Source of the DNA: Pseudarthrobacter sulfonivorans
GTDB lineage: Bacteria; Actinomycetota; Actinomycetes; Actinomycetales; Micrococcaceae
Direction of reading: 5' to 3'
Assembly (NCBI RefSeq): GCF_014712225.1
Contig: NZ_JACXBW010000021.1
Coordinates: forward strand, 1-64,000
Length of the DNA: 64,000 nucleotides
In this document: piece after piece, positions 1 through 7,989 of the stretch
How positions within the stretch are numbered: position 1 is the stretch's first letter
Layout: each line of letters starts with the position of its first letter
Position numbers and translations under genes: made by a program
Notes under the pieces: model-generated
Databases searched by the model: none
What the model saw: only the letters and a program-made list of their open reading frames with translations
What the model was told of the DNA's origin: nothing

Positions 1-21
1 CGGGATGGGGCCCCGCACCCC

Positions 22-543
22 TCACTTCATATCGTCTAGGAGCGGGTCGATCCACTGGTGGTTCGTGTCGGCCCGCTTTTTTCCGAATCGGGAGCTCATG
101 CCGTGGCGGGAGAACTCGCTGAGCATCCCGGTTTCGGTGACGGGGTTGTCGGGATGGAAGGTGGCGAAGGACTTCAGGTGGTGTTCCCAGGCGTCTACCC
201 GGTCGGCTGCGATCAGAAGAAGCCAGTGCGCGGCCCTGCCTTCGCTGTATTTGTAGGCGTATTTCCGGATTGCCCCGGACGCGCCCTTGGGAGGTGTGGA
301 GGTGCCGAAGACGGGAGTCAGGAATGCGTGCTCGACGGACCGCTCCCGCGGCCATTTCTCGGGCTGCCGGTCCGGGAAGTCCCAGCGCGCACCGGTCTCG
401 ATCCCGGGCTGTTCGCGGGGGTAGGAGGGCCGGTCCGCCGGGTCAAGGTCCGCACCCCAGCCAGGGATCCGGTCCCGCAGGTCCTCCACAGACTCCTTCG
501 GCGCCGGCGTGGTGGCGGTGTAGGGCGTTGGTATCTCAGCCAT
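22..543 (-). CDS. Hypothetical protein beside zinc alcohol dehydrogenases
   Basis: A 173-residue protein that I do not recognise. The frame is open for 18 more codons upstream, but the ATG at 543 is preferred because it follows a GAAAGGA ribosome site and lies 13 bases after the stop of the dehydrogenase upstream on the same strand. The product begins MAEIPTPYTA, is proline- and tryptophan-rich in the first half, and carries a conserved-looking stretch around residues 90-115 (IRKYAYKYSEGRAAHWLLL). No signal peptide or membrane helix is visible, so it is probably cytoplasmic. Tight spacing suggests co-transcription with the two zinc dehydrogenases and a possible stress or alcohol/aldehyde role; that is inference only. 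Confidence 0.7.
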   Translation of the reverse strand: MAEIPTPYTATTPAPKESVEDLRDRIPGWGADLDPADRPSYPREQPGIETGARWDFPDRQPEKWPRERSVEHAFLTPVFGTSTPPKGASGAIRKYAYKYSEGRAAHWLLLIAADRVDAWEHHLKSFATFHPDNPVTETGMLSEFSRHGMSSRFGKKRADTNHQWIDPLLDDMK

Positions 544-556
544 GATGCTTTTCCTT

Positions 557-1738
557 TCACGCCGGAGTCGAAACGATGAGGGGCTTGATGCAGTCATCGA
601 GCTTCGCGGAGAACATGTGGTACCCCTCGGCGATGTGTTCCAGCGGGATGCGGTGGGTAACGATATCGCTTGGCTTCAGGTAGCCGTTTCGGATGTGCTC
701 GAAGAGCCGCGGCCACTGGCGTTTGACCGGGCACTGGTTCATCCGAAGCGTCAGGCCCTTGTTCATGGCGTCGCCGAACTTCACGGCACTGAAGAGCGGA
801 CCGTACGCCCCCACCACGGACACCGTCCCGCCCTTGCGGACGGCGTCGATGGCCCAGTTCAGGGCCACGGGGGAGCCGCCCTGCAGCTTCAGTTTCGCCG
901 CGCTCACGTGCTGGAGGAAGCTGCCGTCCGCCTCGGCCCCCACCGCGTCAATCACGACGTCGGCGCCCAGGTAGTCGGTGGCCTTCTTCAGGTGCACCAC
1001 AATGTCGTCGTACTCCACGAAGTTGTACGTCTCGGCGTGCGCGAAGCTGCGGGCCTTTTCGAGCCGGTATTCCAGGTGGTCGATGACGATCACCCGGCCG
1101 GCGCCCATCAGCCAGGAGGATTTCGCGGCGAACAGCCCCACCGGCCCGGCCCCGAACACCACCACGGTATCGCCCTCCGCGATGTCGCCCAGCTGCGCCC
1201 CGAAGTACCCGGTGGGGAGCGCATCGGTGAGCAGGACTGCGTCCTCTTCGTCCATCCAGTCAGGAATCTTCGAGGGCCCCACGTCCGCAAAGGGGACCCG
1301 GACGAACTCCGCCTGGCCGCCGTCGTACCCTCCGCAGGTGTGGGAGTAACCGTAGATGCCGCCCACCGCCGTCGCGTTCGGGTTCACGTTGTGGCAGTTC
1401 GAGAAGAGCCCGCGGGAGCAGAAGTAGCAGGAGCCGCAGTAGACGTTGAAGGGGACCATCACGCGGTCGCCGGGGACCAGGTTCTGCACGGAGGGGCCCA
1501 CCTCGTGCACCACCCCCACGAACTCATGCCCGAACGTCATCCCCACCCGGGTATCCGGCATCATGCCGTGGTACAGGTGCAGGTCAGAGCCGCAGATCGC
1601 ACCCGTGGTGACCCGGATGATGGCATCGTTAGGGTGTTCGATCTTCGGAATGTCTTTTTCTTCGACCCGTACTTTGTACGGGCCTCGGTAAACCATTGCC
1701 CGCATCAGTACCACGTCCGGTAAATCGCTCGTTTCCAC
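557..1738 (-). CDS. Zinc-dependent alcohol dehydrogenase, formaldehyde-dehydrogenase-like
   Basis: Medium-chain dehydrogenase/reductase of 393 residues, full length for the family. The catalytic-zinc region reads ICGSDLHLYHG with GHEFVG following. A structural-zinc lobe with four cysteines is present (CGSCYFCSRGLFSNC), and the Rossmann motif is VVVFGAGPVGLFAA. These mark the glutathione-independent formaldehyde dehydrogenase / threonine-dehydrogenase-like branch that oxidises alcohols or aldehydes with NAD. GTG at 1738 is used as start because AGGAG stands 10 bases upstream; an ATG one base away is out of frame. It is followed by a small unknown gene and preceded by a paralogue 27 bases upstream on the same strand, so the three form an operon. 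The exact substrate cannot be read from the sequence. Confidence 0.88.
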   Translation of the reverse strand: METSDLPDVVLMRAMVYRGPYKVRVEEKDIPKIEHPNDAIIRVTTGAICGSDLHLYHGMMPDTRVGMTFGHEFVGVVHEVGPSVQNLVPGDRVMVPFNVYCGSCYFCSRGLFSNCHNVNPNATAVGGIYGYSHTCGGYDGGQAEFVRVPFADVGPSKIPDWMDEEDAVLLTDALPTGYFGAQLGDIAEGDTVVVFGAGPVGLFAAKSSWLMGAGRVIVIDHLEYRLEKARSFAHAETYNFVEYDDIVVHLKKATDYLGADVVIDAVGAEADGSFLQHVSAAKLKLQGGSPVALNWAIDAVRKGGTVSVVGAYGPLFSAVKFGDAMNKGLTLRMNQCPVKRQWPRLFEHIRNGYLKPSDIVTHRIPLEHIAEGYHMFSAKLDDCIKPLIVSTPA

Positions 1739-1765
1739 ATGGAAGGTTCTCCTGTCCGGGCTTTC

Positions 1766-2914
1766 TCAGGCGCTGGCCGGGTGGAGGACGACTTTGGTCC
1801 AGCCGTCTTCGCGGCTGTCGAAGTTCTTGTAGCCCTCGGGGGCCTGATCCAGCGGCAGCTCGTGGCTGACGAGGAAGGAGGGGCTGGCCTTCCCGCCGGC
1901 GATGAGGTCGCGCAGGGCCCGGTTGTATTTCTTGACCGGGCACTGGCCGGAGCCCATCGTTTGTCCCTTGAACCAGTAATTTCCGTAGTCGAAGGCCACC
2001 TGGCCCTGCTGGGCGAGCTTGTCGGGAGCCCCCGGGTCCTGGGGCAGGAACACCCCGACGACGCCCAGACCGCCGACGAACCGGACGGAGTCTACAAGCC
2101 GGTTCAGGGTGAGGTTGGGTTGTTCGTTTCCGCCCGGGTCGTGCGCCTGGTAGCCGACGCATTCGCAGCCCCGGTCCGCCCCGAATCCCATGGTCTGGTC
2201 TTTGACGAACTCGACAGGGTCCACTTCGGAATCATCGACAGGGATGGCCCCGATCTGTTCAGCCAGCTTCAGGCGGTCGCTTTGGCGGTCCACGACCATG
2301 ACTTTGCCGGCGCCTTTAATAATGGCCGAGTAGGCAGCCATGAGCCCGACGGGTCCTGCACCATAGATGACGACCGAGTCGCCCGGGTACACCCCGGCCA
2401 GCATGGTGGCATGCCAGCCGGTGGGGAAAATGTCGGCGACCATAACGTAGTCGAGTTCCTTCTCCACGGAGTCCTCGCCCAGGCGCAGGCAGTTGAAGTC
2501 CCCGTACGGCACCCGCAGGTATTCGGCCTGTCCGCCCTGGTACGGGCCCATGTCCGCAAACCCGTAGGCCGCGCCGGCGAGCTTGGGTTCTGGCTGCATG
2601 GTCAGGCAGTAATTGGTGAAACCGCGTTCGCAGTTCTTACAGAACCCACACGCGATGTTGAACGGCAGCACAACACGATCACCCACCTTCACTTTGCTCA
2701 CCGCCGGGCCGGTCTCCACCACTTCGCCCAGGTTCTCGTGCCCAAACGTGCGTCCGGGTTCGAAGCTGGTGCGGCCCTCATACATGTGCAGGTCAGAGCC
2801 GCAAATATTGGTCGAGGTGATCCGCACCAGCACATCGGCGGGATGCTCAATCTTCGCGTCCGGTACATCCTCGACGCTGACGTCGTTCGGTCCTTTGTAA
2901 ACTACAGCCTTCAC
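1766..2914 (-). CDS. Zinc-dependent dehydrogenase, glutathione-independent formaldehyde dehydrogenase type
   Basis: A 382-residue medium-chain zinc dehydrogenase. It shows the catalytic-zinc motif NICGSDLHMYEGR, GHENLGEVVE, a structural-zinc lobe CGFCKNCERGFTNYC, the nucleotide motif VVIYGAGPVGLMAA, and the insertion typical of the FdhA branch (GFGADRGCECVGYQAHDPGG). Family members oxidise formaldehyde or other aldehydes with NAD without glutathione. The frame is open far upstream, but the protein family starts at the GTG giving MKAVVYKGPND at 2914, so that start is preferred. It is the first gene of a three-gene operon. O-demethylating P450s elsewhere in the window could produce formaldehyde, but a functional link is only inference. 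Confidence 0.88.
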   Translation of the reverse strand: MKAVVYKGPNDVSVEDVPDAKIEHPADVLVRITSTNICGSDLHMYEGRTSFEPGRTFGHENLGEVVETGPAVSKVKVGDRVVLPFNIACGFCKNCERGFTNYCLTMQPEPKLAGAAYGFADMGPYQGGQAEYLRVPYGDFNCLRLGEDSVEKELDYVMVADIFPTGWHATMLAGVYPGDSVVIYGAGPVGLMAAYSAIIKGAGKVMVVDRQSDRLKLAEQIGAIPVDDSEVDPVEFVKDQTMGFGADRGCECVGYQAHDPGGNEQPNLTLNRLVDSVRFVGGLGVVGVFLPQDPGAPDKLAQQGQVAFDYGNYWFKGQTMGSGQCPVKKYNRALRDLIAGGKASPSFLVSHELPLDQAPEGYKNFDSREDGWTKVVLHPASA

Positions 2915-3367
2915 TTTTCCGCTCTTTTCTTTCTTGCCCGTCCTGATCTGGCCAGGTAGTCGTAGCTTCAGGGAGTGTAAGCGCAGAAAGTCGCAGGGCC
3001 TGGGGACCGGAACGGCGGCGCAAACGTCACCCACATACGCGAACTAAGCCAGCGAGGAAATGGGGAATGAGGATTGTGGCCCGAAGAGTCCAGCCCAAAG
3101 GGTCGGGAGGCCAATGGCTTGCAGACCGCAGATTTGTCCGAGAAAATCCTGCCTGCCAGTCTGTACGCGAAGAGCAACTGATCGAGCCTCAATGCTAAGC
3201 ACACTTATTATTGGTGTCGAGGGGTTGTTCCAAAAAGTTTCCCCGATGGGGGGTTGCGTATAGTCCTGCGCCGGACGTGTCCACACCAAGCCGGATGGCC
3301 CTTGCTGGGCGGCAGTTATCCGTTGGCGGGAAGCAATGTTGAGTTGAGACTGGCCGAGGGTTACCTT
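2915..3367. other. Intergenic region, no gene recognised
   Basis: About 450 bases upstream of the dehydrogenase operon. Short frames are present on both strands, but none has a ribosome site, codon bias or recognisable product. It presumably holds the promoter of the operon; no clear operator was seen. Confidence 0.5.
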
Positions 3368-3407
3368 GGCCCTCCAGCCAACTCGGCTCTACGGTGGCTG
3401 GAGGGCC
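3368..3407. repeat. Perfect inverted repeat (13-bp arms) beside a broken gene
   Basis: GGCCCTCCAGCCA at 3368-3380 is matched exactly by its reverse complement at 3395-3407 with a 14-base loop. It lies just past the point where the aldo/keto reductase fragment stops matching its family. It may be a terminator-like hairpin or a relic of the rearrangement that truncated that gene. Confidence 0.6.
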
Positions 3408-3417
3408 TACTGTCCGC

Positions 3418-3720
3418 TGGAGGATCAGATGATCGATCTGGTCCGCGCCGAGCTTCTTGGCGCTTTTTTCGAAAGCATTGGAGGGTGGTGCCGCGGCCGT
3501 AGTCGAAGACAGACTTCGTCTCCACGAACACCTCTTCACGGGGGCCGCCGGAGCGGCGAAGGCCCTCCCCGCCCTCGCGTTCGTTGCCGTACGCCGCGGC
3601 CCTATCGATATGGCGGTAGCCAACTTCGATCGCTGCCTCTACGGTGGCGTTGGTCTCGTCGGGAGGGGTTTGGTAGACGCCGAGCCGGCTAGAGCTTGGA
3701 GGCGGGGCCGAAAGGTCGCA
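3418..3720 (-). pseudogene. Aldo/keto reductase remnant, truncated at both ends and frameshifted
   Basis: Read on the minus strand, the segment encodes RLGVYQTPPDETNATVEAA, then YRHIDRAAAYGNE, then REEVFVETKS. This is the N-terminal third of an AKR5-type aldo/keto reductase of the 2,5-diketogluconate reductase kind. Near 3480 the frame shifts, and the match continues with FEKSAKKLGADQIDHLIL, corresponding to the helix before the catalytic histidine. The match ends shortly after that, and the normal start and the C-terminal two thirds are absent. An intact paralogue lies immediately upstream (3778-4632). The remnant cannot make a functional enzyme. Confidence 0.8.
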
Positions 3721-3777
3721 GCTGGCAAAGATTCAGCCTGAAGTCATTGTGCGCGGCAGTGCGGCCCCGCCGCGGAC

Positions 3778-4632
3778 TTAGCCGAAGAAATCGGGGTCGT
3801 CGCCCGTTCGCTTCCCGGTTTCAAGACTCCTGATGACAGTGTGGTCTTCCTCGTCGAGTGTGAAGTCGAAAACGTTGAGGTTTTCCTTCATCCTCTCCGG
3901 TGTAATGGATTTGGGAATGACCACATTTCCCAGCTCTATGTGCCAGCGGATCACGATCTGCGCGACAGTCCTTTGGTGTTTCTGAGCAATCCTAATCAGG
4001 TCAGCGTTTTCGAAAACCCGCCCCCGGCCCAGAGGCGACCACGCCTGGGTGAGGATGCCCTGCTGGGCATTGAACTTGCGGACGGCCTCATTCTGAAAAC
4101 CGGGATGCAGTTCGATCTGGTTGACCACCGGGCGGACGTCGGTCTCTGCAAACAGGCGCTCCAAGTGGTGCGGCTGGAAGTTGGAGACGCCGATCGATTT
4201 GGCTCTGCCATCGCTGAGAATTCTCTCCAAGGCCCGCCACGTTTCAACGTACCTATCCTTAGCTGGTAGCGGCCAGTGGATGAGGTAGAGGTCAACGTAT
4301 TCGAGCGCCAAAGAGCTGAGGCTGCGGTCGAACGCCGCCATGGCCTCGTTGTAGCCATGGTCTTCGCCCCAGACCTTGGTGGTGACATGGACCTCCTCAC
4401 GGGGTATACCGGAGCGCCGGAGACCTTCTCCGACTCCAGCTTCGTTCAAATAGAACGCGGCGGTATCAATGCTTCTATACCCCGTCTCCAGAGCGTTGAC
4501 TACCGCATCGGCGGCCCCATTGTCGTCCGGGCCGTAGATGCCGAGTCCAATTTGGGGTATCGGCAAGCCGTCGTTCTGAATGAGGACCGGGGGGCGGGGT
4601 GTGGTTCGCATGGTTTGCGGTCGGTTTTGCAT
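3778..4632 (-). CDS. Aldo/keto reductase (AKR5-like, 2,5-diketogluconate reductase type)
   Basis: A 284-residue NADPH-type reductase, full length for the family. The catalytic tetrad is visible: Asp56 and Tyr61 in IDTAAFYLNE, Lys86 in TTKVWGE and His119 in LIHWPLP. The cofactor end VVIPKSITPERMKENL is present. The ATG at 4632 follows CGAGGAACGAGAA, a reasonable ribosome site. The family reduces small aldehydes, keto sugars and diketones in the cytoplasm. The gene appears monocistronic, with a decayed aldo/keto reductase downstream and a LacI fragment upstream, which suggests this neighbourhood once held a larger sugar locus. Confidence 0.9.
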   Translation of the reverse strand: MQNRPQTMRTTPRPPVLIQNDGLPIPQIGLGIYGPDDNGAADAVVNALETGYRSIDTAAFYLNEAGVGEGLRRSGIPREEVHVTTKVWGEDHGYNEAMAAFDRSLSSLALEYVDLYLIHWPLPAKDRYVETWRALERILSDGRAKSIGVSNFQPHHLERLFAETDVRPVVNQIELHPGFQNEAVRKFNAQQGILTQAWSPLGRGRVFENADLIRIAQKHQRTVAQIVIRWHIELGNVVIPKSITPERMKENLNVFDFTLDEEDHTVIRSLETGKRTGDDPDFFG

Positions 4633-4675
4633 TTCTCGTTCCTCGCGTGGTTGCTGATATTGCGGTCAGGGGAGA

Positions 4676-4840
4676 CGCTGATGCCGCATCTCCCATTTGT
4701 GGCGGTCCGGTGTGGACCTGCGAATGAGTTCGGGCTGCAATCGCGGAAGGGGATCCAGAGCTAAACCTTTCATGAGGTCCAGCATCCGCTCGACGCAGAG
4801 TCTGCCGACTTCGTTGAAGTCCAGGCGGATGGTGGCAGAT
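4676..4840 (-). pseudogene. C-terminal remnant of a LacI-family regulator
   Basis: On the minus strand the segment reads ATIRLDFNEVGRLCVERML, then DLMKGLALDPLPRLQPELI and RRSTP before a TGA at 4676-4678. This is the terminal 50-odd residues of a LacI/GalR-type ligand-binding domain (compare the LTTVRQNF...LVIRQST end of the intact regulator at 5350-6558). No helix-turn-helix or remaining core domain is found upstream, so only the tail survives. Confidence 0.75.
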
Positions 4841-4937
4841 CATGAGCACGGATCCCCGTCCCATGAAAACGTCTCCTGGAAGCAATGCCGCTGCTACGGA
4901 CAATCGACGACAGGCCTCTGGATGCAATGAATGCCCT

Positions 4938-5153
4938 TTAACTGAGAATGTAGATTTCGTAGGGATCGGTCTTCATAATGAGCTGGCGGCCATGTACACC
5001 GTCAAATTGAAGCCACATTATTGACGAGTCGTTGGATACCTCTTCCACCACTCCGTTTCGTAGTCGGTGGCCGCCATGACGTACCTCGACTGTGCACCCG
5101 ACGAGATGCTTCCATTCGCCGCTGACTAACGTCCTGCTCTCTTCCGTCTTCAA
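4938..5153 (-). CDS. Small hypothetical protein (71 aa)
   Basis: A 71-residue protein with no recognised domain. It contains a beta-rich central part (GCTVEVRHGGHRLRNGVVEEV) that resembles a small barrel, and it has no signal peptide. The only useful start is a TTG at 5153 that directly follows the TAA of the upstream 70-residue gene, so translation is probably coupled. Similar two-gene pairs of tiny proteins are familiar from Arthrobacter genomes but have no assigned role, as far as I recall. Confidence is limited by the weak start. Confidence 0.5.
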   Translation of the reverse strand: MKTEESRTLVSGEWKHLVGCTVEVRHGGHRLRNGVVEEVSNDSSIMWLQFDGVHGRQLIMKTDPYEIYILS

Positions 5154-5366
5154 TTAGCAGATCCGTTCCATGGTGATTCCGAAGGGCACCTGGTTGGACA
5201 GCGCGGCGGTGTACGCCCCGGGCTCATGGCGCGTGACGAGTATCCCGTGTGTCCGGGTGCGCATTGCTACTGCCTGAAGTTGTTTCACAGCGACTTCGAG
5301 CTTTTCATCAAGTGCTCGCCTACTCGTCACGTGGATACGGATAGCACCATCAACGAAGGTTTGCAT
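5154..5366 (-). CDS. Small hypothetical protein (70 aa) overlapping the regulator
   Basis: A 70-residue protein starting MQTFVDGAIRIHVTSRRA, with the segment RTRTHGILVTRHEPGAYTAALS. The GILVTRHEPG motif is one I recall from short uncharacterised Arthrobacter proteins; no function is known to me. ATG at 5366 follows a GAGACGC site; an ATG eight codons earlier (5390) is also possible. The start lies inside the 3' end of the LacI regulator gene (stop at 5350), so the two genes are probably translated from one message. Confidence 0.55.
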   Translation of the reverse strand: MQTFVDGAIRIHVTSRRALDEKLEVAVKQLQAVAMRTRTHGILVTRHEPGAYTAALSNQVPFGITMERIC

Positions 5367-6558
5367 TCGCGTCTCCTTTTCTTGATGCAAGGGTCATTTG
5401 GCATCGGCCGCTTTCGGGGAGCCACCTTAGGGGAGCGGCTGTGCTTTGGCGGATCACGAGTTGGGTGGGGACGAGGGTGACGCCGGGTACGGCAGTGTTC
5501 GTGCGGATTTGCTGGAGGACGTTGTCGACGCACCGGTTGCCGGCGTCGGCGAAGTTCTGGCGAACCGTGGTGAGCGGGGGAGCGTAGGCGGAGGCTTCGG
5601 GGACGTCGTCGAAGCCGACCAGGCTCATGTCTTCGGGGATGGATTTCCCTTTTTCCCGCAGGGCCCGGAGTATGCCGAGGGCCATATGGTCGTTCGCGGC
5701 GAATACGGCCGTGCAGCCGGGTTCGTCGGCGAGCCGGAGTCCGGCCTCGTAGCCGGAGTCCGCTGACCAGTCGCCGCGGAGCACAGGCGGGACGGCCCTT
5801 CCGGCGTCGGCAAGGGTGGTGCGCCAGGCGGCGGCACGGCGTTCGCTGGCGAAAGATTCCTCGGGGCCGGCGACGTGCCAGACGGTCTCGTGGCCGAGGT
5901 TCATGAGGTGTTGGACGGCCATGCGGGCGCCGTCGGCCTGGTCGGTGTCCACCACGCTGTACTGGTCACCGGCGCCCGAATCGACGACGACGACCTTCAC
6001 TCCCGGCGGCAACGTCACCGTGGCGGCGCCGAGGAGGTGGGCCTCCATGATGGCAATCACCGCGTCGACGGCGAGTTCGCCCATCCGCGAGAAGGCACCC
6101 TGGATCCCGGCCTGGGTGGGAGCGGTGACCGGGATGAGTGTAATGGCGAAGTCCTGCCTCGCGGCCTGCAGCGCGATGGCCGCCAGCGTGCGCATGGTCC
6201 CCAGTGAGGACAGCGAGAACGTGATCACCCCGATGGTCCGGAAACTGCCCCGACTCAATGCCCGTGCCGCACTGTTCGGCCAGTAGCCCAGCTCATTCAT
6301 CGCAGCAATGACGTGCCGCCTGGTGGCAGCACGCACGTCAGGGCTTCCGTTCGCCACCCGGGACAGAGTCTGAGTCGAGACTCCCGCCAGTACCACGACG
6401 TCCACCATCGATACACGATTAAGGGCCGTCTCCGCAGGTTTGGCAACCGCATTTTTCAGTCCGGCGTCCGCGCGGAGCCGACCGTTTGGCCCCGCGTCAG
6501 GGCCTACCAGCCGACCTCGTTGCTCCGGGGGCGGGTTCTCGTCAAGATCCGAGCACAT
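5350..6558 (-). CDS. LacI-family transcriptional regulator
   Basis: A 402-residue repressor. After an unusually long N-terminal leader of about 48 residues comes the helix-turn-helix SMVDVVVLAGVSTQTLSRVA with hinge helix SAARALSRG. A periplasmic-binding-protein-like sugar-binding domain follows, with VFAANDHMALG, VGFDDVPEA and LTTVRQNF near the end. An ATG at 6558 with TAGGTAGGA upstream is taken as start; a later start is possible since most relatives begin a few residues before the helix-turn-helix. The gene is divergent from the sugar-binding lipoprotein gene, and two operator-like palindromes lie between them. It most likely controls the transporter operon and itself in response to a sugar. 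A second LacI paralogue lies at 14179. Confidence 0.92.
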   Translation of the reverse strand: MCSDLDENPPPEQRGRLVGPDAGPNGRLRADAGLKNAVAKPAETALNRVSMVDVVVLAGVSTQTLSRVANGSPDVRAATRRHVIAAMNELGYWPNSAARALSRGSFRTIGVITFSLSSLGTMRTLAAIALQAARQDFAITLIPVTAPTQAGIQGAFSRMGELAVDAVIAIMEAHLLGAATVTLPPGVKVVVVDSGAGDQYSVVDTDQADGARMAVQHLMNLGHETVWHVAGPEESFASERRAAAWRTTLADAGRAVPPVLRGDWSADSGYEAGLRLADEPGCTAVFAANDHMALGILRALREKGKSIPEDMSLVGFDDVPEASAYAPPLTTVRQNFADAGNRCVDNVLQQIRTNTAVPGVTLVPTQLVIRQSTAAPLRWLPESGRCQMTLASRKGDANANLR

Positions 6559-6618
6559 CTGTCCTACCTAGTTTGCCGCGCACCGTTTCGTTGGCACTCA
6601 GGCGAAGAAGAGTTTGGC

Positions 6619-6636
6619 CGAGTTAGCGATAAATCA
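6619..6636. promoter_or_regulatory. Candidate LacI-family operator 1
   Basis: CGAGTTAGCGATAAATCA matches 15 of 18 positions of the perfect palindrome TGAGTTAGCGCTAACTCA found at 15385. It sits in the divergent promoter region between the regulator (start 6558) and the transporter operon. Confidence 0.6.
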
Positions 6637-6750
6637 GCACCCTTACTAATGCTCCTGAGCGTAGGGCGTGTGGCCGTTTGCTTATTCTGCGGGGTTTTCG
6701 GCGGAAAAACCAGCCCTGGGCAAAACTTAATCCGATTTTTCCCAAAGCCT

Positions 6751-6768
6751 TGATAGTGCGCTAACTCA
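6751..6768. promoter_or_regulatory. Candidate LacI-family operator 2, inside a likely promoter
   Basis: TGATAGTGCGCTAACTCA matches 14 of 18 positions of the palindrome at 15385, with the right half intact. It overlaps a possible promoter (TTGATA at 6750, TGTAAG at 6772, spacing 16) for the importer operon, a position suited to repression. Confidence 0.6.
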
Positions 6769-6833
6769 CGGTGTAAGTTGACTCACAGAGCCCCCAAAGG
6801 TGGGGCGGTCACGAACACAAGGGAGTGTTGTTC

Positions 6834-7925
6834 ATGCAGAGAACTACAACTGGAATTCGTCGAAACAAAAGGCTCGGCACGGCGGCTCTGTGCGCTTCCA
6901 TCCTGACGGTCGCCATGCTTGGGCTGGCTGGCTGTAAGGGCGGCGCTGCCGCAGACGATGCAGGGCAGAAGGCAAGCGGCAAGGGGCTGGTCATCGGCTG
7001 GAGCCAGCGCGGCATCAGCGGCAGTGACTGGTGGAAGACCCTCGTTGAGGGCGGCCAGGCCGAGGCGGGCAAGATCGGGGCGCGCGTCGAGTTGCTTGAT
7101 GCCAATGGTGACACCGTCCGGCAGAACGCAGACGTGCAGACCCTCATCACGAAGGGCGTGGACGTTGTGGTCATGAACCCGAACGACCCACTTGGCGTCG
7201 GACCCTCGGTTCAGGCGCTGAAGGATGCGGGTATCCCCGTCGTCACCGTCAACTCAAGCCTGGACAAGTCCCTGGTCCCGGACATGTTCTGCTACGTCGC
7301 GGAGGATCAGGAGCACACCGGCTCACTCGCCGGCGAAACCGCTGCTCAGAAGGCGCTCGAGAAGTACGGTGACAAGGGTGAGATTAAGCTCGTCGGTATT
7401 GGCGGCTTCCCGGGAGACGTGCTGAGCGACCTCCGGTTCAATGGTTTCATGACGGGGTGGAACCGCGTCATGGACAAGCATCCGGGCGTCACCACCGTGA
7501 AGCTCGACACAAAGTACGGGGAGTGGAAGCCCGACAAGGCGCTCGCCCCGATCCGCGACGTCGCGACCGCCAACCGGGACCTGAAGGTTATCTACAGCAT
7601 GAGTGACGTCATGCATGGCGGCATTGTCCAGGGCCTGCAGCAGGCAGGTCTCTGGGGTGACGGGATCATCATGGCCAGCTATGACGGCGGCATGGGGGCG
7701 ATCAAGGAAATGGTGGACGACCCGAAGGGCCCGTTGCAGGCCGATGCGTCCAACCAGCCGTGGGACCAGGGAGTCGCCGCAGTGCGGATGGCACTTGCCG
7801 CCTTCAACGGCGACCAGGCCCAGTGCCCGGACAAGACGAACTACATCGACACGACGGTGATTACGCCCGCCGAAGCGCCCGAGTACTACATCCCCACTGA
7901 CACCTACGTACGCGCCAAAGACTGA
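6834..7925 (+). CDS. Sugar ABC transporter substrate-binding lipoprotein
   Basis: A 363-residue lipoprotein of the ribose/galactose-binding type (periplasmic-binding protein family 4). It has a basic N-terminus, a hydrophobic stretch (TAALCASILTVAMLGLAG) and a lipobox LAGC, so it would be anchored outside the membrane. Segments such as VVVMNPNDPLGVGPSVQAL and VIYSMSDVMHGGIVQGLQQAG are typical of the two-lobed sugar-binding fold. ATG at 6834 is preferred over the frame opening nine bases earlier because GGGAGTG is correctly spaced. It is the first gene of the importer operon, and two LacI-type operators precede it. The sugar is not determined by sequence; L-arabinose or a related pentose/deoxy sugar fits the locus. 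Confidence 0.93.
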   Translation: MQRTTTGIRRNKRLGTAALCASILTVAMLGLAGCKGGAAADDAGQKASGKGLVIGWSQRGISGSDWWKTLVEGGQAEAGKIGARVELLDANGDTVRQNADVQTLITKGVDVVVMNPNDPLGVGPSVQALKDAGIPVVTVNSSLDKSLVPDMFCYVAEDQEHTGSLAGETAAQKALEKYGDKGEIKLVGIGGFPGDVLSDLRFNGFMTGWNRVMDKHPGVTTVKLDTKYGEWKPDKALAPIRDVATANRDLKVIYSMSDVMHGGIVQGLQQAGLWGDGIIMASYDGGMGAIKEMVDDPKGPLQADASNQPWDQGVAAVRMALAAFNGDQAQCPDKTNYIDTTVITPAEAPEYYIPTDTYVRAKD

Positions 7926-7932
7926 GGCCCCT

Positions 7933-7957
7933 GGCCGGCGCTGCCCCGTGGCCGGCC
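7933..7957 (+). terminator. Intra-operon hairpin after the binding-protein gene
   Basis: GGCCGGC (7933-7939) and GCCGGCC (7951-7957) form a GC stem with an 11-base loop and no T-tract. Placed right after the binding-protein stop, it probably stabilises that part of the message or partly attenuates transcription, so that more binding protein than ATPase is made. Confidence 0.45.
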
Positions 7958-7989
7958 GTTCCACACCAGAGCCCTATATAAGGAGCATG

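Noticed and set aside
3195..3623. 142-codon minus-strand frame as a gene
   Set aside because: Its only recognisable part is the second piece of the frameshifted aldo/keto reductase.
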